Positions 54,728-64,000 of a DNA stretch of 64,000 nt are shown piece by piece; the stretch's first letter is position 1; each line of letters opens with the position of its first letter. Both the position numbers and the translations under genes were made by a program. Source of the stretch: Erwinia rhapontici (GTDB lineage: Bacteria > Pseudomonadota > Gammaproteobacteria > Enterobacterales > Enterobacteriaceae). The notes below the pieces were generated by a model, which had not been told where the DNA came from, did not search any database, and worked only from the letters and a program-made list of their open reading frames with translations. The stretch spans positions 1-64,000 of the forward strand of contig NZ_VRKO01000016.1 in the NCBI RefSeq assembly GCF_012271765.1, given 5' to 3'.

Positions 54728-55052
54728 TTGTCTGGAAATATTAGTTAAGGTTGATAATAATTTTGTCTGACTGTTCAGTCGAGGAATCACTGCACCTGCC
54801 TGATTTCAGAAGAAAAGAGTCTATCTTATTCCTTTTTTAGCAGTGATGAATCAATTTATTACGTTAATCAGACTGGGAGTTGTGCTATTATCCTGCGCGA
54901 TTATTTGAGAATGATTGACACTTTTTGGTGCTATAAACCCTCGTGGAATACTGTACTTTCGTTAGTGTTGCTTATTTTTTAGGTGAAAGGGACGTCTTTC
55001 ATTTTTTACCGGCACCCCAACAGGATTGTTTGCCGGTACGCTGTGGCTGAAC
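54728..55052 (+). promoter_or_regulatory. Structured leader upstream of a small membrane-protein gene
   Basis: 325 bp without a gene. Near its end, TGAAAG (54984-54989) pairs with CTTTCA (54996-55001), followed by six T: an attenuator-like hairpin. Directly after, ACCGGCA (55008-55014) can pair with TGCCGGT (55031-55037), just before the ATG at 55053. This looks like a transcribed leader or a short RNA that ends at 55007. The promoter is not pinned down. Confidence 0.5.
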
Positions 55053-55193
55053 ATGAAAAACAGTTCCAAACCTGAATCTGAAAAAGAACCTCGTGTACCG
55101 TTAGATGATGCGCAGTTTGCCATTGTGGTCCTCGCTGTCACCTCTTTTACGCTGATTATCTTTGTCCTCGGCATTACGTTGTGGATGTCCTGA
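55053..55193 (+). CDS. 46-residue single-pass membrane protein
   Basis: The ATG at 55053 opens a 46-codon frame: a charged N-terminus (MKNSSKPESEKEPRVPLDD), then one hydrophobic helix of about 23 residues (FAIVVLAVTSFTLIIFVLGI) and a short end LWMS. This clean soluble-plus-membrane pattern is typical of enterobacterial small membrane proteins. No strong ribosome site is seen. It converges with the glycosidase-like gene and overlaps its last 20 bp. I do not recognise a homologue. Confidence 0.55.
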   Translation: MKNSSKPESEKEPRVPLDDAQFAIVVLAVTSFTLIIFVLGITLWMS

Positions 55194-56325
55194 TCGGCTC
55201 CTGCTGATGTTTTATCTGCTGACTGCGTAGCATCAGCGCCATGGATTCATTGATGGTGCGATTGCCATTCGCATCGGGTAGACCAAATAATCCGGCAGGT
55301 AAGCGACGGTCATCATCCCATGCCGGGTAGTCGACAACGGGATAGAGTGAAATGCCCTCCAGCTGTACGCCCGCTTTCAGTGCCAAATCGCATTCCTGAC
55401 TGACGAGGTTAAGCCACGTCTGAGACTGGCCTGCTTCTGCACCGGTTTCGGCGATCAGCAGGGGGCGTTGATAGCGTTGCCACACTTCCTGTAACAACAC
55501 ATTTAACGGCCGGTAGTCCGGGTGGTGCGGTTCCAGCGGGTCGCCGTTATGGAACCACTGATTGTCCGGGTACCAGGTCAGGCCCATAATATCCAGCAGA
55601 TCTTCCGATCCCCCCAGTTCCGGTTCGCTTCGCCCTGCCAGCCAGTCCCAGACTTCATATTGCGCCTGATGCTGTTGCTGCGCCTGTAAGCGGGCGGCGG
55701 TGGAATATCCGGATGCCGCAACGTTGACCAGTGGATCGGTGAGCACAAAGCGCACCCCAGGCAGTTCTTCACGCATGGCATGCATTGCCGCTATGCTGGC
55801 GCGAGCGAGTTGTCGTTTCAGTTCGCGACCACGCCCGGTAACAAAAGGGTTAAACCAGGCGATTTCCGCACCGGCCCATGACCAGAATGAAATCTGATTC
55901 ATGGGGGTAATAAACGGGCGGGTATGACCTTCTTCACGCATCAGGCGGGCGAGGGCGCGGGCAAAGGCGCTGAAACGATCAACGAATTCAGGCTGCCAGA
56001 TATCCAGCCCGTCCGGCCAGCCAAAGTGGGCCAGCTCCCAGATCATTTCAATACCGTACTTTTCCGCCGCTTTTAGCTGCGGCAAAAAACTGTCCCAGTG
56101 ATATTCTCCGGGTTGCGATTCAATTAAATACCAACGGGCGCCATCGCGTGCCGTCAGGATCTGATGGCTGGCTAACAGCGCATAATCTTTCTCCAGCAGC
56201 GTGTCATGTCCGCTGCTGATCATCAGGTCGGCGCGCTTGCCCGGTGTCCGGCAGGCAGTGGAGCAGGCGAAGCTCCCCTGGTAGAAGCTGGAAAACAGAC
56301 CGGGCGGGTAATGTCCATCATGCAT
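55174..56325 (-). CDS. Glycoside-hydrolase-like TIM-barrel protein
   Basis: A 383-residue cytosolic protein with features of clan A glycosidases (GH1-like): ARWYLIESQPGEYHWDSFLPQL near 65, a His/Trp region EMIWELAHFGWPDGLDIW, FITPMNQISFWSWAGAEIAWF (Asn-Gln where GH1 has Asn-Glu) and LLIAETGAEAGQS, whose Glu fits the nucleophile position. The replacement of the acid/base Glu by Gln is notable and resembles myrosinase-type or divergent members. The substrate is unknown. A single gene between the small membrane protein and clsC. Confidence 0.65.
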   Translation of the reverse strand: MHDGHYPPGLFSSFYQGSFACSTACRTPGKRADLMISSGHDTLLEKDYALLASHQILTARDGARWYLIESQPGEYHWDSFLPQLKAAEKYGIEMIWELAHFGWPDGLDIWQPEFVDRFSAFARALARLMREEGHTRPFITPMNQISFWSWAGAEIAWFNPFVTGRGRELKRQLARASIAAMHAMREELPGVRFVLTDPLVNVAASGYSTAARLQAQQQHQAQYEVWDWLAGRSEPELGGSEDLLDIMGLTWYPDNQWFHNGDPLEPHHPDYRPLNVLLQEVWQRYQRPLLIAETGAEAGQSQTWLNLVSQECDLALKAGVQLEGISLYPVVDYPAWDDDRRLPAGLFGLPDANGNRTINESMALMLRSQQIKHQQEPIRTSTT

Positions 56326-56399
56326 AATGTTCTCCTGAGGGAATAAAACGCAGGCGATGGGCTAAGTCTAGACTATATGTTTGCAGGCCTGAACAGACT

Positions 56400-57926
56400 G
56401 TGGGCCAGGCCGGAGTTAACCGGATGAATAACCGTATTACCGCACAAGGATTGCTGATGACCGACACGCTTCACCCATTGCAGGCAGTCAGCCCGGCTGA
56501 CGCGACACGCCTGGCGCAGGCGATTACGCCACTGGTCGCACAGCATCCCCTGTACAGCGGGGTCTATCCACTGGCCGAAGGGCTGGATGCCTTTGCCGCG
56601 CGCTATCAGTTGATCACCCTGGCGGAAAATACGCTGGATATTCAGTATTACATCTGGCAGAACGACCTGTCGGGCAGGCTGTTGTTCAGCGCACTGCTGG
56701 CGGCAGCCCAGCGCGGCGTGAAAGTGCGTCTGCTGCTGGACGACAATAACACTCAGGGACTGGACCGGACCCTGAGCGAACTGAACCGTCACCCGCTGAT
56801 CGAAGTGCGCCTGTTTAACCCGTTTACCTTCCGCACGCTGAGGGCGCTGGGTTACCTGACGGACTTTGCCCGCCTGAACCGACGGATGCACAACAAAAGT
56901 TTCACGGTTGATAATCAAGCCACCATCGTGGGGGGGCGTAACATCGGTGATGAATATTTTGGCGTGGGTGATGAACCGCTGTTTTCCGATCTGGATGTGC
57001 TGGCCGTGGGCCCGGTGGTGGATGAAGTGGCGCAGGACTTTGACCGCTACTGGCAGAGCCGGCCCGTGGCACCGCTGCACCGCGTGGTTGAAGAGGAAGA
57101 GGGCGAGACGTCGGCGGTGTCACTGCCGGAGGCCTGGCGCGACAGCCCACAGGTGGCGCGCTATCTACGTCAGGTGGATGAGTCAACGTTCGTGACCCAG
57201 TTAGACAATCGCAAGCTGCCTTTTACCTGGGCGAAAACGCGTCTGTTAAGCGACGACCCGCGTAAAGGGCTGGGACGGGCCAGAACCAGCACGCTGCTGC
57301 CACAACGTCTGCTGGAGGTGATTGGTAAACCGCAGCAGCAGCTCGACATCATTTCTGCCTATTTTGTGCCAACACGTACTGGCGTGGCGCAACTGCTGGC
57401 CCTGGTGCGCAAAGGGGTAAAAATCTCTATCCTCACGAATTCGCTGGCGGCCAACGACGTGTCGATTGTGCACGCGGGCTATGCAAAATGGCGTAAAAAG
57501 CTGCTGCGTCACGGTATTCGTCTATACGAGCTTAAGCCGAACAGCGGAACACGCGAGCCCAGCCACGATCGTGGTCTGACGGGGAACTCGGGGTCCAGCT
57601 TGCATGCAAAAACCTTCAGCGTGGATAACCAGACGGTATTTATCGGTTCGTTTAACTTTGACCCGCGCTCTGCCGTGCTGAATACCGAAATGGGGCTGGT
57701 GATTGAAAATGATGCGCTGGCAACGCGCATTCACGAGCGATTTATCAGCAGTATGCGCGACCGCGCCTGGACGCTACGTCTGGATAAATGGGGGCGGGTT
57801 AACTGGGTGGAGTATCCGGGAGAAGGGTCCAATGAAGTGGTGCATAAGCATGAACCGCGCACCCGGCTGATGCAGCGTCTGCTGGTGCGCCTGGTATGGC
57901 GTCTGCCAATCGAATGGTTACTGTAA
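56400..57926 (+). CDS. clsC: Cardiolipin synthase ClsC (phospholipase D family)
   Basis: A 508-residue enzyme with two HKD motifs: MHNKSFTVDNQATIVGGRN near 170 and LHAKTFSVDNQTVFIGSFN near 400. It matches E. coli ClsC (YmdC), which joins phosphatidylglycerol with phosphatidylethanolamine to make cardiolipin. It is next to and convergent with opgC, as in E. coli, but ymdB, its usual partner upstream, is not present here. The start may be ATG 56400 or the ATGs at 56424 or 56457; the latter gives MTDTLHPLQ. Confidence 0.88.
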   Translation: MGQAGVNRMNNRITAQGLLMTDTLHPLQAVSPADATRLAQAITPLVAQHPLYSGVYPLAEGLDAFAARYQLITLAENTLDIQYYIWQNDLSGRLLFSALLAAAQRGVKVRLLLDDNNTQGLDRTLSELNRHPLIEVRLFNPFTFRTLRALGYLTDFARLNRRMHNKSFTVDNQATIVGGRNIGDEYFGVGDEPLFSDLDVLAVGPVVDEVAQDFDRYWQSRPVAPLHRVVEEEEGETSAVSLPEAWRDSPQVARYLRQVDESTFVTQLDNRKLPFTWAKTRLLSDDPRKGLGRARTSTLLPQRLLEVIGKPQQQLDIISAYFVPTRTGVAQLLALVRKGVKISILTNSLAANDVSIVHAGYAKWRKKLLRHGIRLYELKPNSGTREPSHDRGLTGNSGSSLHAKTFSVDNQTVFIGSFNFDPRSAVLNTEMGLVIENDALATRIHERFISSMRDRAWTLRLDKWGRVNWVEYPGEGSNEVVHKHEPRTRLMQRLLVRLVWRLPIEWLL

Positions 57927-57951
57927 GGGGCGACCCTATTTCCGGTCGCCC
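57927..57951. terminator. Bidirectional hairpin between clsC and opgC
   Basis: GGGGCGACC (57927-57935) and GGTCGCCCC (57943-57951) form a perfect 9-bp stem in the 32-bp gap between the two convergent stop codons. No strong T-tract follows on either side. Confidence 0.6.
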
Positions 57952-57958
57952 CCTGCCA

Positions 57959-59086
57959 TTACTGGCGCTGTGGCTTCCCGGAGAACAAGAAGCGCAGCAG
58001 TGGAATGCGCAGATGAATCTCATACAGCAGGAAGGCGATGCCAAACACAAACACCAGACCGGCGAAGAATCCGAGGGTGTTGCTGTCGATCTGCTTCACA
58101 AACAGAATGCCATAGAGAATGGTTAATGGATGGTGGACCAGGTAGATAAACAGTGAGGCGTTCACCAGATACGTTACGCGTGGAGAGTGGGAGTTCAGCA
58201 GGCGATGACCGAAGGTAAACACCACGTTGACCATCCACAGGCCCATGAGCATCGAGACCACCGCATCAATCTCATACAGCCAGCCTTCCCCTTTACTCCA
58301 GGTCTGATTGGCCACATAGGCGGCAAAAGCCAGCGCCGATCCCACAAAGGTCCAGGGAACCGGACGAACAAACAGGGCCTTAATCGCCGGATATTTCCAT
58401 GCCATGGCACCCAGTATAAAGAAAGGCAGGAACATCAGTGTTTGCATCACCGCCATATTAAACAGCGCATCGCTCAGGATCTGTGGTGCAAAAATAAACA
58501 TCAGACGACGAAATGCACCCCAGGCCAGGCTGCAAAGCAGAATAAAACAGGTTAAACGGGTCCAGGTGAGTTCGGAATAGTCTGTTTTCTCACGTGCGCC
58601 ATCGCGCAGAAAACGGAACAGCCAGAAGCCTGCCACGGTCAGAACGATCAGGACCAGCAGGAACCACAGATGGGAAATCAGATCCCAAACCAACGTATTA
58701 TATTTCTCATACAGGGTCTTACTGCTCCAGTCACCGATCTTACTGGTCCACTCTTTCAGCATAAAAAACTGCGGCAGCGTAATCAGGGGGATGGCGGTCA
58801 GCATCGGGATACCAACCCGCTCCACACGCACCTTCAGCCAGTCTGATGGGGTGTAGCGCAGGAACAGCATATAGGAAAAATAGCCTGAAATAACAAAGAA
58901 CACCTGCATGCGAAACGCATGGATGAAGTCATTCAACAGCGTCAGCCATTCGGAGGGCGCGACACTGTTGACCGACCAGTTTTGTGTGGAATAAATCAAT
59001 GAGACATGAAAAGGCACCCCTAATAACATCAGCCAGGCGCGAATCGAATCCAAAAAGTATTCTCGTTGTGGTGTTTTTTTAGTCAT
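57959..59086 (-). CDS. opgC: Glucan succinyltransferase OpgC
   Basis: A 375-residue polytopic membrane protein of acyltransferase family 3, with about ten segments. It begins with the family pattern [25 protein letters not shown]; the conserved His lies in that first helix. OpgC adds succinyl groups to osmoregulated periplasmic glucans. It is divergent from opgGH over a 239-bp spacer, as in E. coli. Confidence 0.93.
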   Translation of the reverse strand: MTKKTPQREYFLDSIRAWLMLLGVPFHVSLIYSTQNWSVNSVAPSEWLTLLNDFIHAFRMQVFFVISGYFSYMLFLRYTPSDWLKVRVERVGIPMLTAIPLITLPQFFMLKEWTSKIGDWSSKTLYEKYNTLVWDLISHLWFLLVLIVLTVAGFWLFRFLRDGAREKTDYSELTWTRLTCFILLCSLAWGAFRRLMFIFAPQILSDALFNMAVMQTLMFLPFFILGAMAWKYPAIKALFVRPVPWTFVGSALAFAAYVANQTWSKGEGWLYEIDAVVSMLMGLWMVNVVFTFGHRLLNSHSPRVTYLVNASLFIYLVHHPLTILYGILFVKQIDSNTLGFFAGLVFVFGIAFLLYEIHLRIPLLRFLFSGKPQRQ

Positions 59087-59325
59087 ATATGTCCAGTATT
59101 CAACAAGTTAATCACCCGGTTCACCCTGAACCAGTCTAAAGCTTACCGCTTACTTTAATAGAGCAAACCCGCGTATACTATCAGCCGAATCTGTTTCCGC
59201 TAAACGCTTGAGAATCGGGCTATTAGCCACTCGGAATAGTGGAACAAAAACGGGCTCAGGCTGTCGGAATGCTGAATTATCCTTTAAGATGGATCCATTG
59301 ATTTAAGCACCCGAAAGGGGGGGAT

Positions 59326-60891
59326 GTGCGGACTAAAATGAACAATAAACCAAAACTGATGAAATTGCGCTGGGTTGGCGCGGCAGTTTTGCTTTCAATG
59401 TATGCCAACACCAGTTGGGCTTTCAACATTGACGATGTGGCAAAACAGGCGAAAGAGTTAGCCGGTAAAGGCTTTGAAGCGCCGAAAAGTAATCTACCGT
59501 CACAGCTGCGTGATATGAAGTATGCCGACTATCAGCAGATCCAGTTCAATCATGAAAAAGCCTATTGGAACAAGTTGAAGACCCCTTTCAAACTTGAGTT
59601 TTACCATCAGGGTATGTACTTCGATACGCCGGTACGCCTCAATGAAGTGACGGCTAACAGCGTTCGTGAAATCAAATACTCTCCGGAATATTTCAATTTC
59701 GGCAATGTGAAGCACGATCCGGATACCGTGAAAAACCTCGGTTTTGCCGGTTTTAAAGTGCTGTACCCGCTGAACAGTAAAGATAAGAAAGACGAGATTT
59801 CCAGCTTCCTGGGGGCCAGCTACTTCCGCGTGATTGGTCAGGGCCAGGTATATGGTCTGTCTGCCCGTGGTCTGGCCATCGATACGGCATTGCCGTCCGG
59901 TGAAGAGTTCCCGCGCTTCAAACAGTTCTGGATTGAGCGTCCGAAACCGCAGGATAAACATCTGGTGATCTATGCGCTGCTGGATTCGCCGCGCGCGACC
60001 GGCGCCTATCGTTTCCTGATCACCCCGGGTAAAGACAGCACCGTTGATGTGCAGTCAAAAGTCTACCTGCGTGACAAAGTGGGCAAACTGGGCGTGGCTC
60101 CGTTAACCAGCATGTATCTGTTCGGTGCGAACCAGCCGTCTCCTGTGGCTAACTACCGTCCGGTGCTGCATGATTCCAACGGCCTGTCGATCCATGCCGG
60201 CAACGGTGAATGGATCTGGCGTCCGCTGAATAATCCGAAACACCTGGCCGTCAGCACCTTCACCGTGGAAAACCCACGTGGTTTCGGTCTGCTGCAACGT
60301 GGCCGTGATTTCGATAAGTATCAGGATCTGGATGACCGCTACGATCTGCGCCCAAGCGGCTGGATCGAGCCTAAGGGTGACTGGGGTAAAGGCCGCGTTG
60401 AGCTGGTCGAAATCCCAACCAGCGATGAAACTAATGACAACATCGTGGCATTCTGGACCCCGGAAAGTCTGCCAGAGCCAGGCAAAGAGATGAAGTTTGC
60501 CTATCGCCTGCACTTTACACGTGACGAAAGCCAGCTGCATACGCCGGATACCGCCTATGTGAAAAGCACGCTGCGTTCTCTGGGTGATGTGAAACAGTCT
60601 AATCTGGTGCGTCAGCCAGACGGCACAGTGGCGTTTATCGTCGACTTTGTTGGCCCGGACATGAGCAAGCTGCCGGAAAACACCCCGGTCACGCCGCAGG
60701 TGAGCATCGGTAATAATGGTGAGCTGGTAGAAAACAGCGTGCGCTATAACCCGGTCACCAAAGGCTGGCGTCTGGTGCTGCGTGTTCGTGTTAAAGACAA
60801 TAAACAGCCGACCGAGATGCGTGCTGCACTGGTTAACGGTGACAAAACGCTGACGGAAACCTGGAGCAATCAGTTGCCTGCCAATGAATAA
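59326..60891 (+). CDS. opgG: Glucan biosynthesis protein OpgG
   Basis: A 521-residue periplasmic protein required for branching and release of osmoregulated periplasmic glucans. A signal peptide precedes [18 protein letters not shown]; the body follows E. coli OpgG closely ([38 protein letters not shown]). The start is taken as GTG 59326 behind AGGGGGGG; ATG 59338 is the alternative. It overlaps opgH by 8 bp. Confidence 0.95.
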   Translation: MRTKMNNKPKLMKLRWVGAAVLLSMYANTSWAFNIDDVAKQAKELAGKGFEAPKSNLPSQLRDMKYADYQQIQFNHEKAYWNKLKTPFKLEFYHQGMYFDTPVRLNEVTANSVREIKYSPEYFNFGNVKHDPDTVKNLGFAGFKVLYPLNSKDKKDEISSFLGASYFRVIGQGQVYGLSARGLAIDTALPSGEEFPRFKQFWIERPKPQDKHLVIYALLDSPRATGAYRFLITPGKDSTVDVQSKVYLRDKVGKLGVAPLTSMYLFGANQPSPVANYRPVLHDSNGLSIHAGNGEWIWRPLNNPKHLAVSTFTVENPRGFGLLQRGRDFDKYQDLDDRYDLRPSGWIEPKGDWGKGRVELVEIPTSDETNDNIVAFWTPESLPEPGKEMKFAYRLHFTRDESQLHTPDTAYVKSTLRSLGDVKQSNLVRQPDGTVAFIVDFVGPDMSKLPENTPVTPQVSIGNNGELVENSVRYNPVTKGWRLVLRVRVKDNKQPTEMRAALVNGDKTLTETWSNQLPANE

Positions 60892-63442
60892 GTCTACCGT
60901 AATACCCAACGAATATATCGATGCGCTGCCCCTTTCCCCGGAGCGGAAAGGGGCGCTGCGTGATGCGTTGCCAGAACAACCGTCCGATACCTTCAGCCAG
61001 TTGCACTATCAGCTGGCCGAAGACGGCCCGGTCGAAACGCGCCCCGATGATGCTCCGCAGGAATCGGTAAAAGCGCGTGTCGAGATGAGCTGGCCTGACT
61101 CTGTTGATGGCGGTCGTCAGTTTGACAAAGACGCGCTGGATCGCACCACGCTGAAAGCGATGCCGAAACACACCCGTTCTTCTATGTATCCGGAAGAGTG
61201 GCGGACCAACCCGGTGGCGCGCGCATGGGATTCCCTGCGTGGGCGTAAAAGCACACCGCGTTACGACAGCCGCGAAGAGCAGAAAAATGAAGACAAATGG
61301 CGCCATGTTGGCTCTATTCGTCGTTATATCCTGCTGTTCCTCTCCGTCTTCCAGACGGTGGTGGCCACCTGGTATATGAAAACCATTCTGCCTTACCAGG
61401 GCTGGGCGCTGATCGATCCTATGGAGATGATCAACCAGAACTGGCAGCAGTCGGTGTTGCAGATCCTGCCTTATGTGTTGCAGACCGGGATCCTGTTCCT
61501 GTTTGCCATCCTGTTCCTCTGGGTATCTGCGGGGTTCTGGACGGCACTGATGGGGTTCCTGCAACTGATGATCGGCAAGGACAAATACAGTATTTCGTAT
61601 CTGACCAACGGCGACGAACCGATTAACCCGGAACACCGCACCGCGCTGATCATGCCCATCTGTAATGAAGATGTCGGGCGTGTGTTTGCTGGTCTGCGTG
61701 CTACCTGGGAATCCGTGGTGCGTACCGGTGAGCAGGCGAACTACGATGTGTATATCCTCAGCGACAGTTACAACCCGGATATCGCCATGGCTGAACAGAA
61801 GGCCTGGATGGAGCTGGTACGTGATGTCGGTGGGGAAGGGCGTATTTTCTATCGCCGCCGTCGCCGTCGCGTGAAACGCAAATCCGGTAATATCGATGAC
61901 TTCTGCCGCCGTTGGGGCAGCCAGTACAGCTACATGGTCGTACTGGATGCCGACAGCGTGATGAGCGGTGACTGTCTGAACGGTCTGGTGCGCATGATGG
62001 AAGCGAACCCGAAAGCGGGCATCATCCAGTCATCACCAAAAGCATCGGGTATGGATACGCTGTATGCGCGTTGTCAGCAGTTTGCGACCCGCGTTTACGG
62101 TCCGCTGTTTACCGCCGGTCTGCACTTCTGGCAGTTGGGTGAGTCGCACTACTGGGGCCATAACGCGATTATCCGCGTGAAGCCGTTTATCGAACACTGT
62201 GCGCTGGCGCCATTGCCGGGCGAGGGCTCGTTTGCCGGTTCCATCCTGTCCCATGACTTCGTGGAAGCGGCCCTGATGCGCCGTGCAGGCTGGGGGGTGT
62301 GGATCGCTTACGATCTGCCGGGTTCTTATGAAGAACTGCCGCCAAACCTGCTGGATGAACTGAAGCGTGACCGTCGCTGGTGCCACGGTAACCTGATGAA
62401 CTTCCGTCTGTTCCTGGTGAAAGGGATGCACCCGGTTCACCGTGCTGTGTTCCTGACGGGCGTGATGTCTTATCTGTCAGCACCGCTGTGGTTTATGTTC
62501 CTGGCGCTCTCCACCGCTCTTCAGGTGGTGCATACGCTGATGGAGCCGCAGTACTTCCTGCAACCGCGCCAGCTGTTCCCGGTGTGGCCGCAGTGGCGTC
62601 CGGAACTGGCGATAGCGCTGTTCTCCACCACGCTGGTGCTGCTGTTCCTGCCGAAGCTGCTGAGTATTGTGCTGGTGTGGTTCAAGGGCGCGAAACCTTA
62701 CGGCGGTGCACTGCGCGTACTGGCTTCCCTGTTCCTGGAAATGCTGTTCTCCGTGCTGCTGGCACCGGTGCGCATGCTGTTCCATACGGTGTTTGTGGTC
62801 AGTGCCTTCCTCGGTTGGGAAGTGGTGTGGAACTCACCGCAGCGTGACGATGATGCTACGCCATGGAGTGAAGCCTTTAAGCGCCACGGTTCGCAGATGC
62901 TGCTTGGCCTGGTCTGGGCGGGCGGTATGGGCTGGCTGGATCTTAACTTCCTCTGGTGGCTGTCGCCGATTGTCTTCTCACTGATCCTGTCTCCGTTTGT
63001 TTCGGTATGGTCCAGCCGTCGTACGCTCGGTCAGGCATCGAAGCGCGGTAAACTGTTCCTGATACCGGAAGAGTTCAGCCCGCCGCAGGAGCTGGTGGAT
63101 ACGGATCGTTACGTTGAGCTGAACCGCGAACGTGAGCTGGATAATGGCTTTATGCACGCCATGTTCCATCCCTCGTTTAACGCGCTGGCCAGCGCCATGG
63201 CGACCTCGCGTCACCTGAAGAGCGATATCCTCGACTTCGCCCGTGACCGTCGTATTGAGCAGGCGCTCAGTGAATCGCCAGCGAAGCTGGACCGCGATCA
63301 GCGCCTGGCGTTGTTAAGCGACCCGGTCACGCTGTCACGCATGCATTACCGCCTGTGGCAGCACGCCGATAAGTATCACGACTGGTTAGATCATTACCAT
63401 ACGTTGAAACTGAATCCACTGGCGCTGAATAACGCTAAATAG
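60884..63442 (+). CDS. opgH: Glucan beta-1,2-glucosyltransferase OpgH
   Basis: An 852-residue inner-membrane processive family 2 glycosyltransferase that makes the glucan backbone from UDP-glucose; in E. coli it also slows cell division by binding FtsZ. Long cytosolic N-terminus (1-140), then membrane segments around the catalytic domain: [43 protein letters not shown] and the RDRRWCHGN motif. The C-terminal part holds further membrane segments. Full length compared with E. coli (about 847). Confidence 0.95.
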   Translation: MNKSTVIPNEYIDALPLSPERKGALRDALPEQPSDTFSQLHYQLAEDGPVETRPDDAPQESVKARVEMSWPDSVDGGRQFDKDALDRTTLKAMPKHTRSSMYPEEWRTNPVARAWDSLRGRKSTPRYDSREEQKNEDKWRHVGSIRRYILLFLSVFQTVVATWYMKTILPYQGWALIDPMEMINQNWQQSVLQILPYVLQTGILFLFAILFLWVSAGFWTALMGFLQLMIGKDKYSISYLTNGDEPINPEHRTALIMPICNEDVGRVFAGLRATWESVVRTGEQANYDVYILSDSYNPDIAMAEQKAWMELVRDVGGEGRIFYRRRRRRVKRKSGNIDDFCRRWGSQYSYMVVLDADSVMSGDCLNGLVRMMEANPKAGIIQSSPKASGMDTLYARCQQFATRVYGPLFTAGLHFWQLGESHYWGHNAIIRVKPFIEHCALAPLPGEGSFAGSILSHDFVEAALMRRAGWGVWIAYDLPGSYEELPPNLLDELKRDRRWCHGNLMNFRLFLVKGMHPVHRAVFLTGVMSYLSAPLWFMFLALSTALQVVHTLMEPQYFLQPRQLFPVWPQWRPELAIALFSTTLVLLFLPKLLSIVLVWFKGAKPYGGALRVLASLFLEMLFSVLLAPVRMLFHTVFVVSAFLGWEVVWNSPQRDDDATPWSEAFKRHGSQMLLGLVWAGGMGWLDLNFLWWLSPIVFSLILSPFVSVWSSRRTLGQASKRGKLFLIPEEFSPPQELVDTDRYVELNRERELDNGFMHAMFHPSFNALASAMATSRHLKSDILDFARDRRIEQALSESPAKLDRDQRLALLSDPVTLSRMHYRLWQHADKYHDWLDHYHTLKLNPLALNNAK

Positions 63443-63445
63443 TAT

Positions 63446-63471
63446 GCGGGTCGGGCATGCCCGACCCCTAC
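63446..63471. repeat. REP-like palindrome after opgH
   Basis: GGGTCGGGCATGCCCGACCC (63448-63467) is identical to the dyads in the tandem repeat at the left end of the window and to the target of the IS copy at 12 kb. It lies 6 bp after the opgH stop codon. Confidence 0.9.
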
Positions 63472-63537
63472 GTGATGGCATACCCGATCTTGTAAAGGCT
63501 GACTTTCTTTTCCGGTCAGCCCGTCAGGCGGGAAGAT

Positions 63538-63568
63538 AAAAGCCGGGGCCTTGTGTCCCGGCTTTTTT
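63538..63568 (+). terminator. Rho-independent terminator after opgGH
   Basis: AAAGCCGGG-GCCTTGTGT-CCCGGCTTTTTT is a strong hairpin with a T-run, about 100 bp after opgH and 50 bp before yceK. Confidence 0.9.
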
Positions 63569-63621
63569 ACGTTTTTTTTGCATTGAGTGCTATGGTGCTG
63601 TGATGTACAGACGGTAAGATA

Positions 63622-63888
63622 GTGCGTTTTTTATTCGGGAATAATGTGGTGAGCATGTTTTTACGCGGTGTGATGTTGGCAGTCAGTGTGCTGGTACTGA
63701 GCGGGTGTGGCAGTATTATCAGCAGAACCGTGCCCGGACAGGGGCACGGTAATCAGTATTATCCCGGCGTACAGTGGGATGTGCGTGATACGGCGTGGCG
63801 CGTGATCACCATTATCGACCTTCCGCTGTCGCTGGTGGTGGATACCTTGTTGTTACCGGTGGATGCACACCACGGTCCGTACGAGTAA
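63622..63888 (+). CDS. yceK: YceK family lipoprotein
   Basis: An 88-residue small outer-membrane-type lipoprotein (DUF1375). The lipobox is VLSGCGS (Cys near 29). The mature part CGSIISRTVPGQGHGNQYYPGVQWDVRDTAWR and the end LLLPVDAHHGPYE follow E. coli YceK. Function unknown. Start GTG 63622; GTG 63649 or ATG 63655 are possible and would give a signal peptide closer to that of E. coli. The opgGH-yceK-msyB order is conserved. Confidence 0.9.
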   Translation: MRFLFGNNVVSMFLRGVMLAVSVLVLSGCGSIISRTVPGQGHGNQYYPGVQWDVRDTAWRVITIIDLPLSLVVDTLLLPVDAHHGPYE

Positions 63889-63904
63889 TCCCTTTTACCG
63901 TACC

Positions 63905-64000
63905 TCAGGCACGGTTATCGGCATCCGTATTATTGTCTTCCCACTCTTCTGCTGCCGCTTCAGCTTCTTCACTGTCGGCAGGTGGCTCAAGCTGGAATTC
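63905..64000 (-). CDS. msyB: Acidic protein MsyB, C-terminal part only
   Basis: The minus strand at the window edge encodes the last 31 residues of a very acidic protein (EFQLEPPADSEEAEAAAEEW and a short tail), then a stop at 63905. It matches the C-terminus of E. coli MsyB (EFQLEPPLDTEEGRAAADEW) and lies in the same place, convergent with yceK. The rest lies outside the window. Confidence 0.85.
   Translation of the reverse strand, partial: EFQLEPPADSEEAEAAAEEWEDNNTDADNRA

Noticed and set aside
54755-54800. Fur box upstream of the small membrane protein
   Set aside because: TTGATAATAATTTTG resembles only part of the Fur consensus and lies far from any start.

Overview
The window is chromosomal DNA of an enterobacterium, most likely of the Erwiniaceae (Pantoea/Erwinia group). 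Evidence for this: core genes are collinear with segments of the E. coli map (rlmG-ygjP-ygjR-alx-sstT; sdiA-yecF-uvrY-uvrC-pgsA-glyW-cysT-leuZ; srlAEBD-gutM-srlR-gutQ; clsC-opgC-opgG-opgH-yceK-msyB), but these segments sit next to each other in a non-E. coli order. An sdiA gene paired with an acyl-homoserine-lactone synthase gene is a known trait of Pantoea/Erwinia. Genus is inferred from gene content, not from a search.

Left part (1-13.4 kb): the window opens in the end of an IS481-type element and a 101-bp tandem repeat. Then come rlmG and ygjP, a very AT-rich 2.65-kb island with an ATPase gene and a DUF4435/TOPRIM-like gene (a PARIS-like anti-phage pair) lying between two near-identical 125-bp copies of the ygjP 3' end, TPM and LemA membrane genes, a ClC chloride channel, ygjR, alx with its Mn2+ riboswitch leader, sstT, and a complete copy of the same IS481-type element inserted in the centre of a palindromic repeat.

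Middle part (13.4-35.5 kb): a pyrimidine-degradation operon rutABCDFG without rutE, its regulator rutR, a sigma-54-type promoter and a RutR operator; a YdjM-like membrane protein; cycA; an extensin-like protein; the quorum-sensing pair sdiA-phzI with a perfect 20-bp lux-box palindrome between them; glpM, yecF, uvrY-uvrC, pgsA, three tRNA genes (Gly, Cys, Leu); and the glucitol PTS operon with repeated operator motifs.

Right part (35.5-64 kb): a MarR-controlled MFS/HlyD/outer-membrane-factor efflux operon; a 16-gene aryl polyene pigment cluster (apeC-apeR) in one tightly overlapping array; a 46-residue single-pass membrane protein behind a structured leader; a TIM-barrel glycosidase-like gene; cardiolipin synthase clsC; the osmoregulated periplasmic glucan genes opgC, opgG, opgH; yceK; and the 3' end of msyB.

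The core genes look ordinary. The accessory features most worth attention are the PARIS-like island and the way it is inserted, the palindrome-targeting IS element, the sdiA-phzI circuit and the aryl polyene cluster.
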